The notes under the pieces: model-generated
The model's database searches: none
What the model was told of the DNA's origin: nothing
Seen by the model: only the letters and a program-made list of their open reading frames with translations
Shown: positions 17,341 to 24,680 of the stretch, piece by piece
Layout of the letters: the number at the start of each line of letters is the position of its first letter
Position numbering within the stretch: the first letter of the stretch is position 1
NCBI GenBank assembly: GCA_001791325.1
Contig: MGEK01000001.1
Location: 1 to 45,606, forward strand
Direction: 5' to 3'
Origin: Candidatus Uhrbacteria bacterium RIFCSPLOWO2_01_FULL_47_25
Lineage (GTDB): Bacteria > Patescibacteriota > Patescibacteriia > GWA2-46-9
Length of the DNA: 45,606 nt
Made by a program: the position numbers and the translations under genes

Positions 17341-20120
17341 TGAGATACGATCATAAGGCCGTAGAAAAAAAGTGGCAGAGTTTTTGGGAAAAGGAAAAAA
17401 CATTTGCCGCGCACGACGAAGCAAGGGGCGAGAGATGTTATGTTCTTGATATGTTCCCCTATCCTTCAGCGCAAGGTCTTCACGTTGGGCATCCCGAAGG
17501 ATACACCGCTACTGACATTTATTGCCGTTATATAAGAATGAAGGGCGTTAATGTTTTACATCCAATGGGCTGGGATGCGTTTGGCTTGCCCACGGAAAAT
17601 TATGCCATTAAGATTAAACGCAATCCCAAAGAAGTAGCCGCTGAAAATATTGACAACTTTAGGCGGCAGGTGAAGTCGTTGGGTTTTTCTTATGACTGGA
17701 GCCGAGAGCTTAATACCAGCGATCCTTCTTATTACAAATGGACCCAGTGGCTGTTCTTGAAATTCTATGAAAAAGGATTGGCTTACCGCAAAGAAGCGCC
17801 GGTTAATTGGTGCCCTTCGTGCCAGACTGTGCTCGCTAACGAACAAGTTGTAGGAGGTGCTTGTGAACGGTGCCACTCTATGGTTGAGCAAAAAGAAATG
17901 GCTCAGTGGTTTTTAAAAATTACTGATTATGCCGAGCGGTTGCTCAAAAATTTGGAAGGACTAGACTGGCCACAAGCCATTATTGAGATGCAAAAAAATT
18001 GGATTGGGAGAAGCGAAGGAGCCACAATAGAATTCGCAATTCGCAATTCGCAATTCGCAATTTCTATTTATACCACGCGACTTGATACTATTTTTGGCGC
18101 AACTTACGTAGTGCTTGCGCCGGAGCATGAATTGCTCATTAAATTAAAGCCCCAAATTACCAACTGGGCTGATGTTGAAAAATATATTGCCAAAGCGCGG
18201 CGCAAGACAGAGCTCGAGCGTAAGGTGGAAGAAAAAGAAAAAACCGGCGTGAGGCTTGAGGGTGTAATGGCGATTAATCCAGCCAACAAGGAGCGCATTC
18301 CAATTTTCATCGCCGACTATGTGCTCGCGTCCTATGGCACCGGCGCCATTATGGCCGTGCCCGCGCATGACAAGAGAGACTTTGAATTTGCCATCAAATA
18401 TGAGCTGCCAATTAGACAAGTGATAAAACCAAAAAATATTTCAAAATCCGTGGTGGTTGGGACAACGGTTAGAGATGGTTTAAAAGAAGAACTCCACAAG
18501 AAGGCCATCAGTTTTGAGGTGGGGCTTAGTAGAAATAAACGAGAGCATATTCGCATATTTTTAAGAGATGATCAAATTAATGATTATATCAAAATTGTCC
18601 AAAATTATCTAAACGACAATGCTTGGGTCGAAATTATTGGCTACCGGAATATCTTTCTTTCCAGAGATAGGGTCATAGACGATTTTTTATCCAAGGGCAG
18701 GGAAATATTCGAAGAATGCAAGCGGTTGGAGCCTTTAGTCCGTGACGATAAAAACATCTGGGAAATGTTAGAAAGTAACTTGTTTTATCAAGGATTCGTT
18801 TGTTATGAAGGCGCAGGTATGGTGGTTAATTCTGGTGAATATGATGGCCTGGATTCGGAAGAGGCCAAATGGAAAATGGTCAAAAAAATCGGTGGCAATC
18901 GGACCGTACATTATAAGTTGCGCGATTGGCTGATTTCACGTCAGCGCTACTGGGGCGCGCCTATTCCTATTATATATTGCGATCCGCCAGCTGGCGGATG
19001 CGGCATTATGCCAGTTCCAGAGAAAGATTTGCCCGTGCTGTTGCCAGACGATGTTGATTTTCGGCCAACCGGTGAGTCGCCCTTGGCACGGTCAAAAAGT
19101 TTCCATAAAGTTAAATGTCCAAAGTGCGGCCAGCTAGCCCGGCGCGAGAACGATACTATGGACACATTTGTGGATTCCTCGTGGTATTTTTTGCGCTTTG
19201 CCGATTCTCACAATGACAAAGAGCCGTTCAATAAAGAGAAAGTAAAACATTGGTTGCCGGTTAATCTCTATGTTGGTGGCGCCGAGCACGCGGTGATGCA
19301 TCTTCTCTATGTTCGCTTCTTTACCAAAGTTCTTGTTGATTTGGGTTACATTGATTTTCAAGAGCCGTTTTTGAAACTGCGCAATCAAGGGTTGATTTTG
19401 GGTGAGGACGGACAAAAAATGTCCAAATCGCGCGGCAATGTGATAAGCCCGGACGAGGTAGTAGCTGTTTATGGGGCCGATACCCTGCGTCTTTATGAAA
19501 TGTTTATGGGGCCATTGGAAGACGCTAAGCCGTGGAACACCCAAAGCATCGCTGGCGCGCGCCGCTTTCTGGAACGCGTGTGGCATATTGTCTTAGAGCC
19601 AACTTCTGATGGCGCCACCGCGTCCACAGCCGAGCAAGAGCAAGAATTGAGATATTGGTCAGCTAGAACAATTAAGAAAGTTACTGAAGATATTGAATCT
19701 TTTCATTTTAATACGGCCATCAGTGCGTTAATGGAATTTGTTAATTTTCTTTATGGTTTGAGGGAAGTGGAAACGCCGCTTAAAGACGAGGCGCGTCAGA
19801 CTTTGCTCTTGCTGGTTTATCCGTTCGCGCCGCATATCACATGTGAGCTGTGGCAAGAGGCGTTTCCGGCGGCTGGCTATATTTGGGAAGAACCCTGGTT
19901 GGAATATGACCCCGAAGCTTTGCAGACCGACACCGTTACCATAGTGATACAGGTAAACGGTAAATTGCGCGGTAATATTATTTGTCAGACCGGAGCCGGT
20001 GATGAAGAAATTAACAAATTAGCCAAGGCCGAACCCAATGTGGCTAAATGGTTAGAGGGGAAGAAGATAATAAAAACCATTGTCAAATCCGGCAAATTGG
20101 TGAACTTTGTGACAAATTGA
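17340..20120 (+). CDS. leuS: Leucyl-tRNA synthetase
   Basis: 926 residues. It charges tRNA-Leu with leucine. Visible: class I signature HVGH at 48-51, WCPSCQTVLANEQV zinc/anticodon-side module, the editing domain with TTRLDTIFGATY and YGTGAIMAVPAHDKRDFEFA, RYWGAPIPIIYC, the tRNA-binding GGAEHAVMHLLY segment, and KMSKS at 693-697, followed by the anticodon-binding domain. Three oddities. First, an extra domain of about 120 residues (366-486) sits between PIRQVIKP and CYEGAGMVVNSGE; it is more AT-rich than its flanks. Second, an (AATTCGC)x4 tandem repeat encodes EFAIRNSQFAIS in the editing domain. Third, an 18-bp palindrome adds DPPAGG between YC and CG. No stop or frameshift results. Confidence 0.98.
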   Translation: MRYDHKAVEKKWQSFWEKEKTFAAHDEARGERCYVLDMFPYPSAQGLHVGHPEGYTATDIYCRYIRMKGVNVLHPMGWDAFGLPTENYAIKIKRNPKEVAAENIDNFRRQVKSLGFSYDWSRELNTSDPSYYKWTQWLFLKFYEKGLAYRKEAPVNWCPSCQTVLANEQVVGGACERCHSMVEQKEMAQWFLKITDYAERLLKNLEGLDWPQAIIEMQKNWIGRSEGATIEFAIRNSQFAISIYTTRLDTIFGATYVVLAPEHELLIKLKPQITNWADVEKYIAKARRKTELERKVEEKEKTGVRLEGVMAINPANKERIPIFIADYVLASYGTGAIMAVPAHDKRDFEFAIKYELPIRQVIKPKNISKSVVVGTTVRDGLKEELHKKAISFEVGLSRNKREHIRIFLRDDQINDYIKIVQNYLNDNAWVEIIGYRNIFLSRDRVIDDFLSKGREIFEECKRLEPLVRDDKNIWEMLESNLFYQGFVCYEGAGMVVNSGEYDGLDSEEAKWKMVKKIGGNRTVHYKLRDWLISRQRYWGAPIPIIYCDPPAGGCGIMPVPEKDLPVLLPDDVDFRPTGESPLARSKSFHKVKCPKCGQLARRENDTMDTFVDSSWYFLRFADSHNDKEPFNKEKVKHWLPVNLYVGGAEHAVMHLLYVRFFTKVLVDLGYIDFQEPFLKLRNQGLILGEDGQKMSKSRGNVISPDEVVAVYGADTLRLYEMFMGPLEDAKPWNTQSIAGARRFLERVWHIVLEPTSDGATASTAEQEQELRYWSARTIKKVTEDIESFHFNTAISALMEFVNFLYGLREVETPLKDEARQTLLLLVYPFAPHITCELWQEAFPAAGYIWEEPWLEYDPEALQTDTVTIVIQVNGKLRGNIICQTGAGDEEINKLAKAEPNVAKWLEGKKIIKTIVKSGKLVNFVTN
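18031..18063 (+). repeat. Heptamer tandem repeat inside leuS
   Basis: AATTCGC repeated four times plus AATTT. Because the unit is 7 bases, each copy is read in a different frame, giving EFAIRNSQFAIS. It lies in the editing domain just before TTRLDTIFGATY. Change by one unit would shift the frame. Confidence 0.85.
18436..18796 (+). other. Extra domain inside leuS
   Basis: Encodes about 120 residues (from NISKSVVVGTTVRDGLKEEL to NLFYQGF) not present at this site in standard LeuRS, where the IRQV.. strand is soon followed by Y-x-G-x-G-x-x-V-N-S-G. Local base composition is more AT-rich than the flanks. It resembles a small alpha/beta domain; similar extensions are, to my memory, found in some Patescibacteria LeuRS, so it may be lineage-typical. 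Confidence 0.55.
18982..18999. repeat. In-frame palindrome in leuS
   Basis: ATCCGCCAGCTGGCGGAT, a perfect 18-bp palindrome. It encodes PPAGG inside YC-DPPAGG-CG, where the family normally has a short YCxxCG. Its 16-bp core TCCGCCAGCTGGCGGA recurs at 45038-45053 in the comFC insertion. Confidence 0.85.
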
Positions 20121-20297
20121 TTGGCAGAAAATTTCTAAGCACGAATATCTAATTTCTAAACAAATCACAAATTCGAAATCACAAATATCAATAGTTTGGA
20201 ACATTGTCTCCCTTCGGGAGATGTCCCGTAGGGACAGAATTTAGAGATTAGAGATTGTTTAGTATTTAGAAATTAAAATTTAGGATTTAATACAATT
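20121..20297. repeat. AT-rich repeat spacer before tsaC
   Basis: No gene. AATTTCTAAAC-like sequence near 20152 is complementary to TTTAGTATTTAGAAATT near 20256, giving an imperfect long stem. Two short hairpins sit in the loop: TCTCCCTTCGGGAGA (about 20207-20221) and GTCCCGTAGGGAC (about 20223-20235). Confidence 0.55.
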
Positions 20298-20903
20298 GTG
20301 CCTCTCGCCATTCTTAAGAGTACAACTGAAGCTGTAAAACGGTTACGCGCCGGTCATCTTGTCATCTATCCCACGGAAACCGCTTATGCTCTCGGCGCCG
20401 ATGCCACCAATCAAAAGGCTACGCGCAAAATTTTTCAGGTGAAAAGCAGAAACAAAAGCAAGTCTTTGTCGCTTATTGTCGCTTCTTTGGCCATGGCTGA
20501 AAAATACGCAAAATTTTCTTCATCCGCAAAGCAATTGGCAAAGAAATATTGGCCCGGGCCGTTGACTATCGTGGTGCCGGCTAAGACGAAATCAATAGCC
20601 GAATCAGTGATTAGCAAAGACAAAACAGTGGCCATACGTGTGAGTTCCCATCCTCTGGCGCGTTTATTATCTCAACGTCTGCGCCATCCTCTCGTGGCCA
20701 CCAGCGCGAATTTAAGCGGACATAGCAATATATATAGCGCAAGATCGCTTAAGAAATCATTCGCCGGCGCACCTGAAACAATATATCTTCTTTTTGGTGG
20801 CACCTTACCTCGCCGCCGGCCATCTACCATAGTCGTCCTCAAAAATGGTAAGCTGATAGTGCTAAGACAGGGGAGTATAAAAGTGAAAGGAATTAGGAAT
20901 TAG
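20298..20903 (+). CDS. tsaC: Threonylcarbamoyl-AMP synthase (Sua5/YrdC family)
   Basis: 201 residues from GTG at 20298; no better start is visible, and the first family motif begins near residue 20. The enzyme makes threonylcarbamoyl-AMP from threonine, bicarbonate and ATP for the t6A modification of tRNAs reading ANN codons. Family motifs: LVIYPTETAYALGADAT, KSRNKSKSLSLIV, YWPGPLTIVVPA, VAIRVSSHPLARLL, and PLVATSANLSG. Length matches the short TsaC form (no Sua5 C-terminal domain). The stop is followed at once by the TAGCTTCTTAG repeat shared with leuS. Confidence 0.93.
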   Translation: MPLAILKSTTEAVKRLRAGHLVIYPTETAYALGADATNQKATRKIFQVKSRNKSKSLSLIVASLAMAEKYAKFSSSAKQLAKKYWPGPLTIVVPAKTKSIAESVISKDKTVAIRVSSHPLARLLSQRLRHPLVATSANLSGHSNIYSARSLKKSFAGAPETIYLLFGGTLPRRRPSTIVVLKNGKLIVLRQGSIKVKGIRN

Positions 20904-21009
20904 CTTCTTAGCTTATTAGTAAATGTATGAGAACAATAATACAATGGCGAGAAGTTAATAAACTAATTCCTAATCAGCTAACTAGCTAACGCCTAATAAG
21001 TTCAAGCAT

Positions 21010-22176
21010 ATGCTTGCTCGTCTTTTCTCTTATCTTTCTCATTACTTCCCCCGTCATTTAGCGCCGCAATTAAGGGAGTTATATGTGGCAATTGGCATTC
21101 AAAATTTAGCCACCGCGGCTGTAATGATTTTTGAGCCAATTTATCTTTTAGAGCGGGGTTATCAACTTTCGGAAGTTATAACTTTTTATTTGGGTATATA
21201 TATAATTTATTTTATAATTATGCCTCTCGGCGCGAAGGTAGCCTTGCGGTTTGGTTATAACAAGAGCATCATTTTGAGTTCTTTCTTTCTCATTGGTTAT
21301 TACCTTTCCCTTTTAGGGCTTGAGAGTTCTCCGTTTTTTCTTCTGACAGCCATTCCCGCCCTGGCCATTCAGAAGGCGCTTTATTGGCCTGGGTATCATT
21401 CCGAGTTTGCTCGTTATGGCGATTCTCATGAAGAAGCGCGCGAGGTGAGCAACCGTGAAGTCATTGACACAATGGGATCAGTGATAGGGCCGTTCTTTGG
21501 CGGGCTAACGCTTTATCTTAGTAATTTTGACACGCTTTTTGGTATTGTTTGTTTACTGATTTTGATTTCCAATCTGCCTCTGCTGATGATGCCAGAAGTT
21601 TTTACTCCCAGTTTTTTTTCTTATTCCGATTCCTATCGTCGCCTATTTAGTCCAGAAAACCGTCGCGTAGTTTTGTCGTTCCTTGGTTACGGTGAAGAGT
21701 TTATTGTTTTAGTTCTCTGGCCAATTTATATGTTTGCCTTTATCGGTGATTTTTTATCTTTGGGATCATTAGTAGCCGCCACTACTTTGCTTACCGCCAC
21801 CATCATTCTTTATGTTGGCCGTTTGACCGATCATACAAACAAGCGCGGTGTTTTAAGAATCGGCAGCGTTCTTTACGCCTTTGGCTGGGGGATGAGGCCT
21901 TTTATCTCCAGTATTACCGGCATTTTTGGAGTAGACGCGTTCTCGCGTCTGACTAAACGCATATTGGCCGTGCCCCAAATGGCCATTATTTATGAACGTG
22001 GTCGCGAGACGCACCATATCATGAGAACATCCGTGCTTTTTGAAATGAGTTTAGTCATTGGCAAGATCATGGCCATGCTCATCATTATTGTTGTATTTAC
22101 TTTTTGGCCATTAAGCGCTTGGTCAGTAATATTTATCGTTGCCGCTCTGTTTTCCTTCCTTTATATGTTGCTCTGA
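21010..22176 (+). CDS. Major facilitator superfamily transporter
   Basis: 388 residues with about 10-12 membrane helices in two halves joined by a loop near residues 195-220 (YSDSYRRLFSPENRR). The first half has the typical helix 2-3 turn GAKVALRFGYNKSI and the second GRLTDHTNKRGVLRIG, both close to the MFS G-x-x-x-D/R-x-x-G-R-R pattern. The substrate cannot be told from sequence. The 106-base spacer upstream is AT-rich with CTAAT/ATTAG repeats, and no clear promoter is seen. Confidence 0.82.
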   Translation: MLARLFSYLSHYFPRHLAPQLRELYVAIGIQNLATAAVMIFEPIYLLERGYQLSEVITFYLGIYIIYFIIMPLGAKVALRFGYNKSIILSSFFLIGYYLSLLGLESSPFFLLTAIPALAIQKALYWPGYHSEFARYGDSHEEAREVSNREVIDTMGSVIGPFFGGLTLYLSNFDTLFGIVCLLILISNLPLLMMPEVFTPSFFSYSDSYRRLFSPENRRVVLSFLGYGEEFIVLVLWPIYMFAFIGDFLSLGSLVAATTLLTATIILYVGRLTDHTNKRGVLRIGSVLYAFGWGMRPFISSITGIFGVDAFSRLTKRILAVPQMAIIYERGRETHHIMRTSVLFEMSLVIGKIMAMLIIIVVFTFWPLSAWSVIFIVAALFSFLYMLL

Positions 22177-22249
22177 CATAAATTATTTTAATCTTTTATT
22201 TTTGGCCGTTGACCTTACCCTCAATGGCCATTTTTAATGGTTGTTTTTC

Positions 22250-22287
22250 TATATACAAATTGTGACGATCGTCACAATTTGTATATA
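22250..22287. promoter_or_regulatory. 38-bp perfect palindrome, probable operator
   Basis: A perfect, loopless palindrome; the half-site ends with TTGTGACGA and the centre is TGACGATCGTCA. It lies 63 bases upstream of a PaaX-like regulator gene. Its right arm supplies the -35 element of that gene's likely promoter. The 26 bases from GACGATCG to ATATATG are repeated exactly at 22988-23013, downstream of the regulator. Confidence 0.85.
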
Positions 22288-22308
22288 TGCTAACAAGTGT
22301 GATATAGT
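22279..22308 (+). promoter_or_regulatory. Promoter of the PaaX-like gene
   Basis: TTGTAT at 22279-22284, 18-base spacer, TATAGT at 22303-22308; start expected near 22315, about 36 bases before the ATG. The -35 element lies inside the palindrome, so protein bound there would block transcription. Confidence 0.55.
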
Positions 22309-22350
22309 TAGTTTGATCATCTTTGCTTGTTATATTAACGTCGCTTAATA

Positions 22351-22950
22351 ATGGCATCTGTTAAATATCAATACCGTCGCGCCCCTCTAGTCAAAACAGT
22401 TACTGGGGAGGCTTTAGCGTGGGGCAAGGTTATTTTGTTGGATCTATTAAAACTTACTGATGAATTGCTCTATACCTATTTTTCCACGAAATATAAAGGA
22501 GTGGCTTGGTTGCCCAAGCGACGGCCGTTGGAATATTATCAAGCCCGTTATCGTTTAGTGCGAGCCAATCTTATTAAAAAATCAGTGAGTTCTCCCAAAG
22601 GTTATGCTTTAACAACCCAGGGTCGGAACCGTGCAATTGAGATCCTTTTGCAATTACGCCCCAAGCAGACTCCTCACTGGGACGGTCGCTGGCGTGTGGT
22701 TATTTTTGACGTTCCGGAACAACGGCGTCATGATCGTCATTTTCTCCGGCGTCAGCTGAAAGCTATGGATTTTCAATTGTTGCATAAAAGTGTGTGGGTT
22801 TCGCCGTATGATCCGCCGCCATTTTTTCACAAACTACTCTCGGCAAGTAAGTTATTGAATAATAGTCGTGTTTTGCTGGTTGAATCCATGGATTATGATC
22901 GCGATTTAAGGCGACATTTTGGTTTGACATTGAAGCGATTTAAGAAATAG
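22351..22950 (+). CDS. PaaX-like transcriptional regulator (winged helix + Cas2-like fold)
   Basis: 199 residues. Residues 1-105 look like an N-terminal helical/winged-helix DNA-binding part (LLYTYFSTKYKG, YYQARYRLVRANLIKK, GYALTTQGRNRAIEILL, the last typical of the wing and its follow-on helix). Residues about 111-199 match the PaaX C-terminal, Cas2-like ferredoxin fold: HWDGRWRVVIFDVPEQRRHDR, RRQLKAMDFQLLHKSVWVSPYD. PaaX is a repressor in other bacteria; such proteins are often mislabelled Cas2. No CRISPR array or other cas gene is present. The gene is framed by two copies of the same operator-like sequence, so autoregulation and control of the next gene, rsmA, are likely. Confidence 0.82.
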   Translation: MASVKYQYRRAPLVKTVTGEALAWGKVILLDLLKLTDELLYTYFSTKYKGVAWLPKRRPLEYYQARYRLVRANLIKKSVSSPKGYALTTQGRNRAIEILLQLRPKQTPHWDGRWRVVIFDVPEQRRHDRHFLRRQLKAMDFQLLHKSVWVSPYDPPPFFHKLLSASKLLNNSRVLLVESMDYDRDLRRHFGLTLKRFKK

Positions 22951-22980
22951 GGGGATAAGCAAGATCAAAGTGTATTAGTC

Positions 22981-23010
22981 AAAATTTGACGATCGTCACA
23001 ATTTGTATAT
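22981..23010 (+). promoter_or_regulatory. Second copy of the operator, overlapping the rsmA start region
   Basis: GACGATCGTCACAATTTGTA and the following TATATG are identical to the right side of the 38-bp palindrome. The left arm is imperfect (CAAAATT in place of CAAATTG), but the TGACGATCGTCA core is intact. The ATG of rsmA is the last part of the shared sequence, so no ribosome-binding site fits between them. Confidence 0.8.
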
Positions 23011-23880
23011 ATGGTTGAAAATATAATAAAGCGAAGGTCGGTGAGTGCGATCAAATCAACGGCGCTAGATCTTTTGCGGCGCTACCGCGTGCGACCCAAT
23101 CATCGTCAAGGGCAGAATTTTTTAATTGATGACAGTGTTTACGAAGATATTATTAGGGCGGCCAAATTGTCGCCAGAAGATGTGGTGCTGGAAATTGGCG
23201 CTGGGCTTGGTACATTAACCGAGCGCTTGTCTCCATTAGTCAAGCGAGTTATGGCCGTGGAGCTAGATCATCGTTTAGCGGCCATTTTAAGACATCGCCT
23301 GTCGCCTTTTCACAACATAGAAATCATAGAAAAAAATATTTTAGCCGTTTCAGTTTCCGACCTTGGTTTAAATCAGCCATACAAAGTTGTGGCTAACATT
23401 CCCTACAATATTACCGGTGCCATTTTTAAAAAGTTTTTGATGCAAGATTTACAACCCGTCGCTATGACCGTTTTGGTGCAACGCGAAGTGGGGGAGCGAA
23501 TTGTGGCGAAATCCGGCAAGATGAGCTTGCTTGCTCTAAGCATTCAGCTTTACGCTACGCCGGTGCTCATTCGTCATGTGCTGGCGTCAAGTTTTTATCC
23601 GACGCCTGAAGTGGATAGCGTAATTTTGAATGTGCTTAATATTCATTCTTTTCCGTTCAGCGACGTTGATGAAAAGTTTTTTTGGCGGGTAGCCCGCGTC
23701 GGTTTTTCTTCCCGTCGCAAACAACTCCACAATAATTTGTCGGCTAGTTTGAATATTCCTGCTATCGCAGCAAGCAACGCACTTAAAGAAGCAGAATTGT
23801 CGCCAGCGGTTCGCGCCGAGAATCTCGCCGTAGTTGATTGGCATAATCTTGCCCAAGCATTGCGGCCGTTGTTGACGTAG
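23011..23880 (+). CDS. rsmA: 16S rRNA dimethyladenosine transferase (KsgA)
   Basis: 289 residues. It dimethylates two adjacent adenines near the 3' end of 16S rRNA, a late step in small-subunit assembly. Motifs: HRQGQNFLIDDSV, SAM-binding LEIGAGLGTLTERL, AVELDHRLA, VVANIPYNITGAIF (NIPY catalytic motif), FYPTPEVDSVIL and GFSSRRKQLHNNL. Length is usual. The ATG at 23011 lies directly after the operator copy with no Shine-Dalgarno; a GTG at 23041 is an alternative start. It is 60 bases downstream of the PaaX-like gene. Confidence 0.96.
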   Translation: MVENIIKRRSVSAIKSTALDLLRRYRVRPNHRQGQNFLIDDSVYEDIIRAAKLSPEDVVLEIGAGLGTLTERLSPLVKRVMAVELDHRLAAILRHRLSPFHNIEIIEKNILAVSVSDLGLNQPYKVVANIPYNITGAIFKKFLMQDLQPVAMTVLVQREVGERIVAKSGKMSLLALSIQLYATPVLIRHVLASSFYPTPEVDSVILNVLNIHSFPFSDVDEKFFWRVARVGFSSRRKQLHNNLSASLNIPAIAASNALKEAELSPAVRAENLAVVDWHNLAQALRPLLT

Positions 23881-23987
23881 CGATAGCTAACGGCGTACTT
23901 TTAGCTTAGCAATATAAATAATTAACTGGAGCTAATTTATCCGCCAAGATTGTAATATCATTCTTTATTTTTGGCTTGACCTCGTTA

Positions 23988-24017
23988 TTGATTTAAACAT
24001 TTATAACGGGGTATACT
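23988..24017 (+). promoter_or_regulatory. Promoter giving a near-leaderless mRNA
   Basis: TTGATT at 23988-23993, 18-base spacer, TATACT at 24012-24017. The start codon at 24024 is only 6 bases after the -10 element, so the transcript should begin at or next to the ATG. Confidence 0.6.
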
Positions 24018-24023
24018 GTATAT

Positions 24024-24470
24024 ATGACACATTTTAGATTATCCAAAAGTATAAAGCATTTTCGTCTAGCCAAGGGATGGAAGCGTGAACTTGAGGGAAT
24101 GTCACTTGGTTTAATTGTCACGATTTTTCTCATCATGAGCGCGAATGCGGTTTGGGCTGGCAGTCAGACTCGCAATATGGCTATTGCCGGCGGCGCCACA
24201 GCGGCTAGTATCTTTTTTTACTACGGTAAAACGATTACATTTGAACAGTGCACGATTCCTCTCACCAACGGGATACTCTGTAATGTGGCAGGTCGAGTGG
24301 CGCCATTCTCTGTAATTTTAACCGACGGGAAACCGCCACTCGCGGCGTACGCGCCAGGTGCGTCACTCGGCGTCGTGCCAGTTCCCATACCAGGAGGATA
24401 CGTCATCGGTTTAGGAATTCCAACCGGCACGGCGTTTCAACTTTCCTTATTTTGGATGTTTCCTAAGTAG
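24024..24470 (+). CDS. Small exported or membrane protein, function unknown
   Basis: 148 residues. A basic N-terminus (residues 1-27) is followed by a hydrophobic helix (about 28-45, SLGLIVTIFLIMSANAVWAG), which may be a signal peptide with cleavage after WAG, and a second hydrophobic stretch (GGATAASIFFYYG). The remainder is Gly/Pro/Val-rich beta-type sequence with two cysteines (about 73 and 83 residues in). I do not recognise the family. It lies upstream of the calcium-repeat and giant surface genes and could be part of the same envelope system. Confidence 0.65.
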   Translation: MTHFRLSKSIKHFRLAKGWKRELEGMSLGLIVTIFLIMSANAVWAGSQTRNMAIAGGATAASIFFYYGKTITFEQCTIPLTNGILCNVAGRVAPFSVILTDGKPPLAAYAPGASLGVVPVPIPGGYVIGLGIPTGTAFQLSLFWMFPK

Positions 24471-24491
24471 CAATAATGAGGAAACAAATTT

Positions 24492-24520
24492 TTGACTTTT
24501 TTCATATTCTCTGCTATAAT
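24492..24520 (+). promoter_or_regulatory. Strong promoter for the giant surface-protein operon
   Basis: TTGACT (24492-24497), exactly 17 bases, TATAAT (24515-24520). The start is expected near 24527, inside the palindromic element that follows, so the mRNA would begin with that hairpin. Confidence 0.8.
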
Positions 24521-24522
24521 TT

Positions 24523-24563
24523 ATCCCGTTAGAAGAATACCCTGCGGGAATTTCTAACGGGAT
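24523..24563. repeat. CCCGTTAGA-family palindromic element at a transcription start
   Basis: Arms ATCCCGTTAGAA (24523-24534) and its complement (24552-24563) with a small CCC-TGC-GGG hairpin in the loop. The loop text GAATACCCTGCGGG matches GAATACCC in the comFC copy. Confidence 0.85.
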
Positions 24564-24576
24564 TTTACCCTCCTTC

Positions 24577-24655
24577 GCAGAAAACCACGGGTGGCCCACT
24601 CCGCCGTAGTAGCCTACGGCTACGAAGGCTGGATAAACCCGTGGGGCTCCACGAG
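24577..24655. repeat. Nested hairpins in the leader before the calcium-repeat gene
   Basis: CCACGGGT near 24583 pairs with ACCCGTGG near 24637, and GTAGCCTACGGCTAC (24611-24625) forms an inner hairpin. A reading frame runs through it from a GTG at 24591, but this part looks like repeat sequence, so I do not count it as coding. Confidence 0.6.
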
Positions 24656-24680
24656 ATTTATAGTTAACTTTTTTGCAATT

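Noticed and set aside
22351-22950. Cas2 of a CRISPR system
   Set aside because: The Cas2-like part is fused to a DNA-binding N-terminus as in PaaX, and there is no CRISPR array, cas1 or other cas gene in the window.
24591-24680. Coding start of the calcium-repeat protein at the GTG at 24591
   Set aside because: The extra 30 residues are encoded by nested hairpins of the repeat type, and a GTG at 24681 gives a normal membrane-anchor start.
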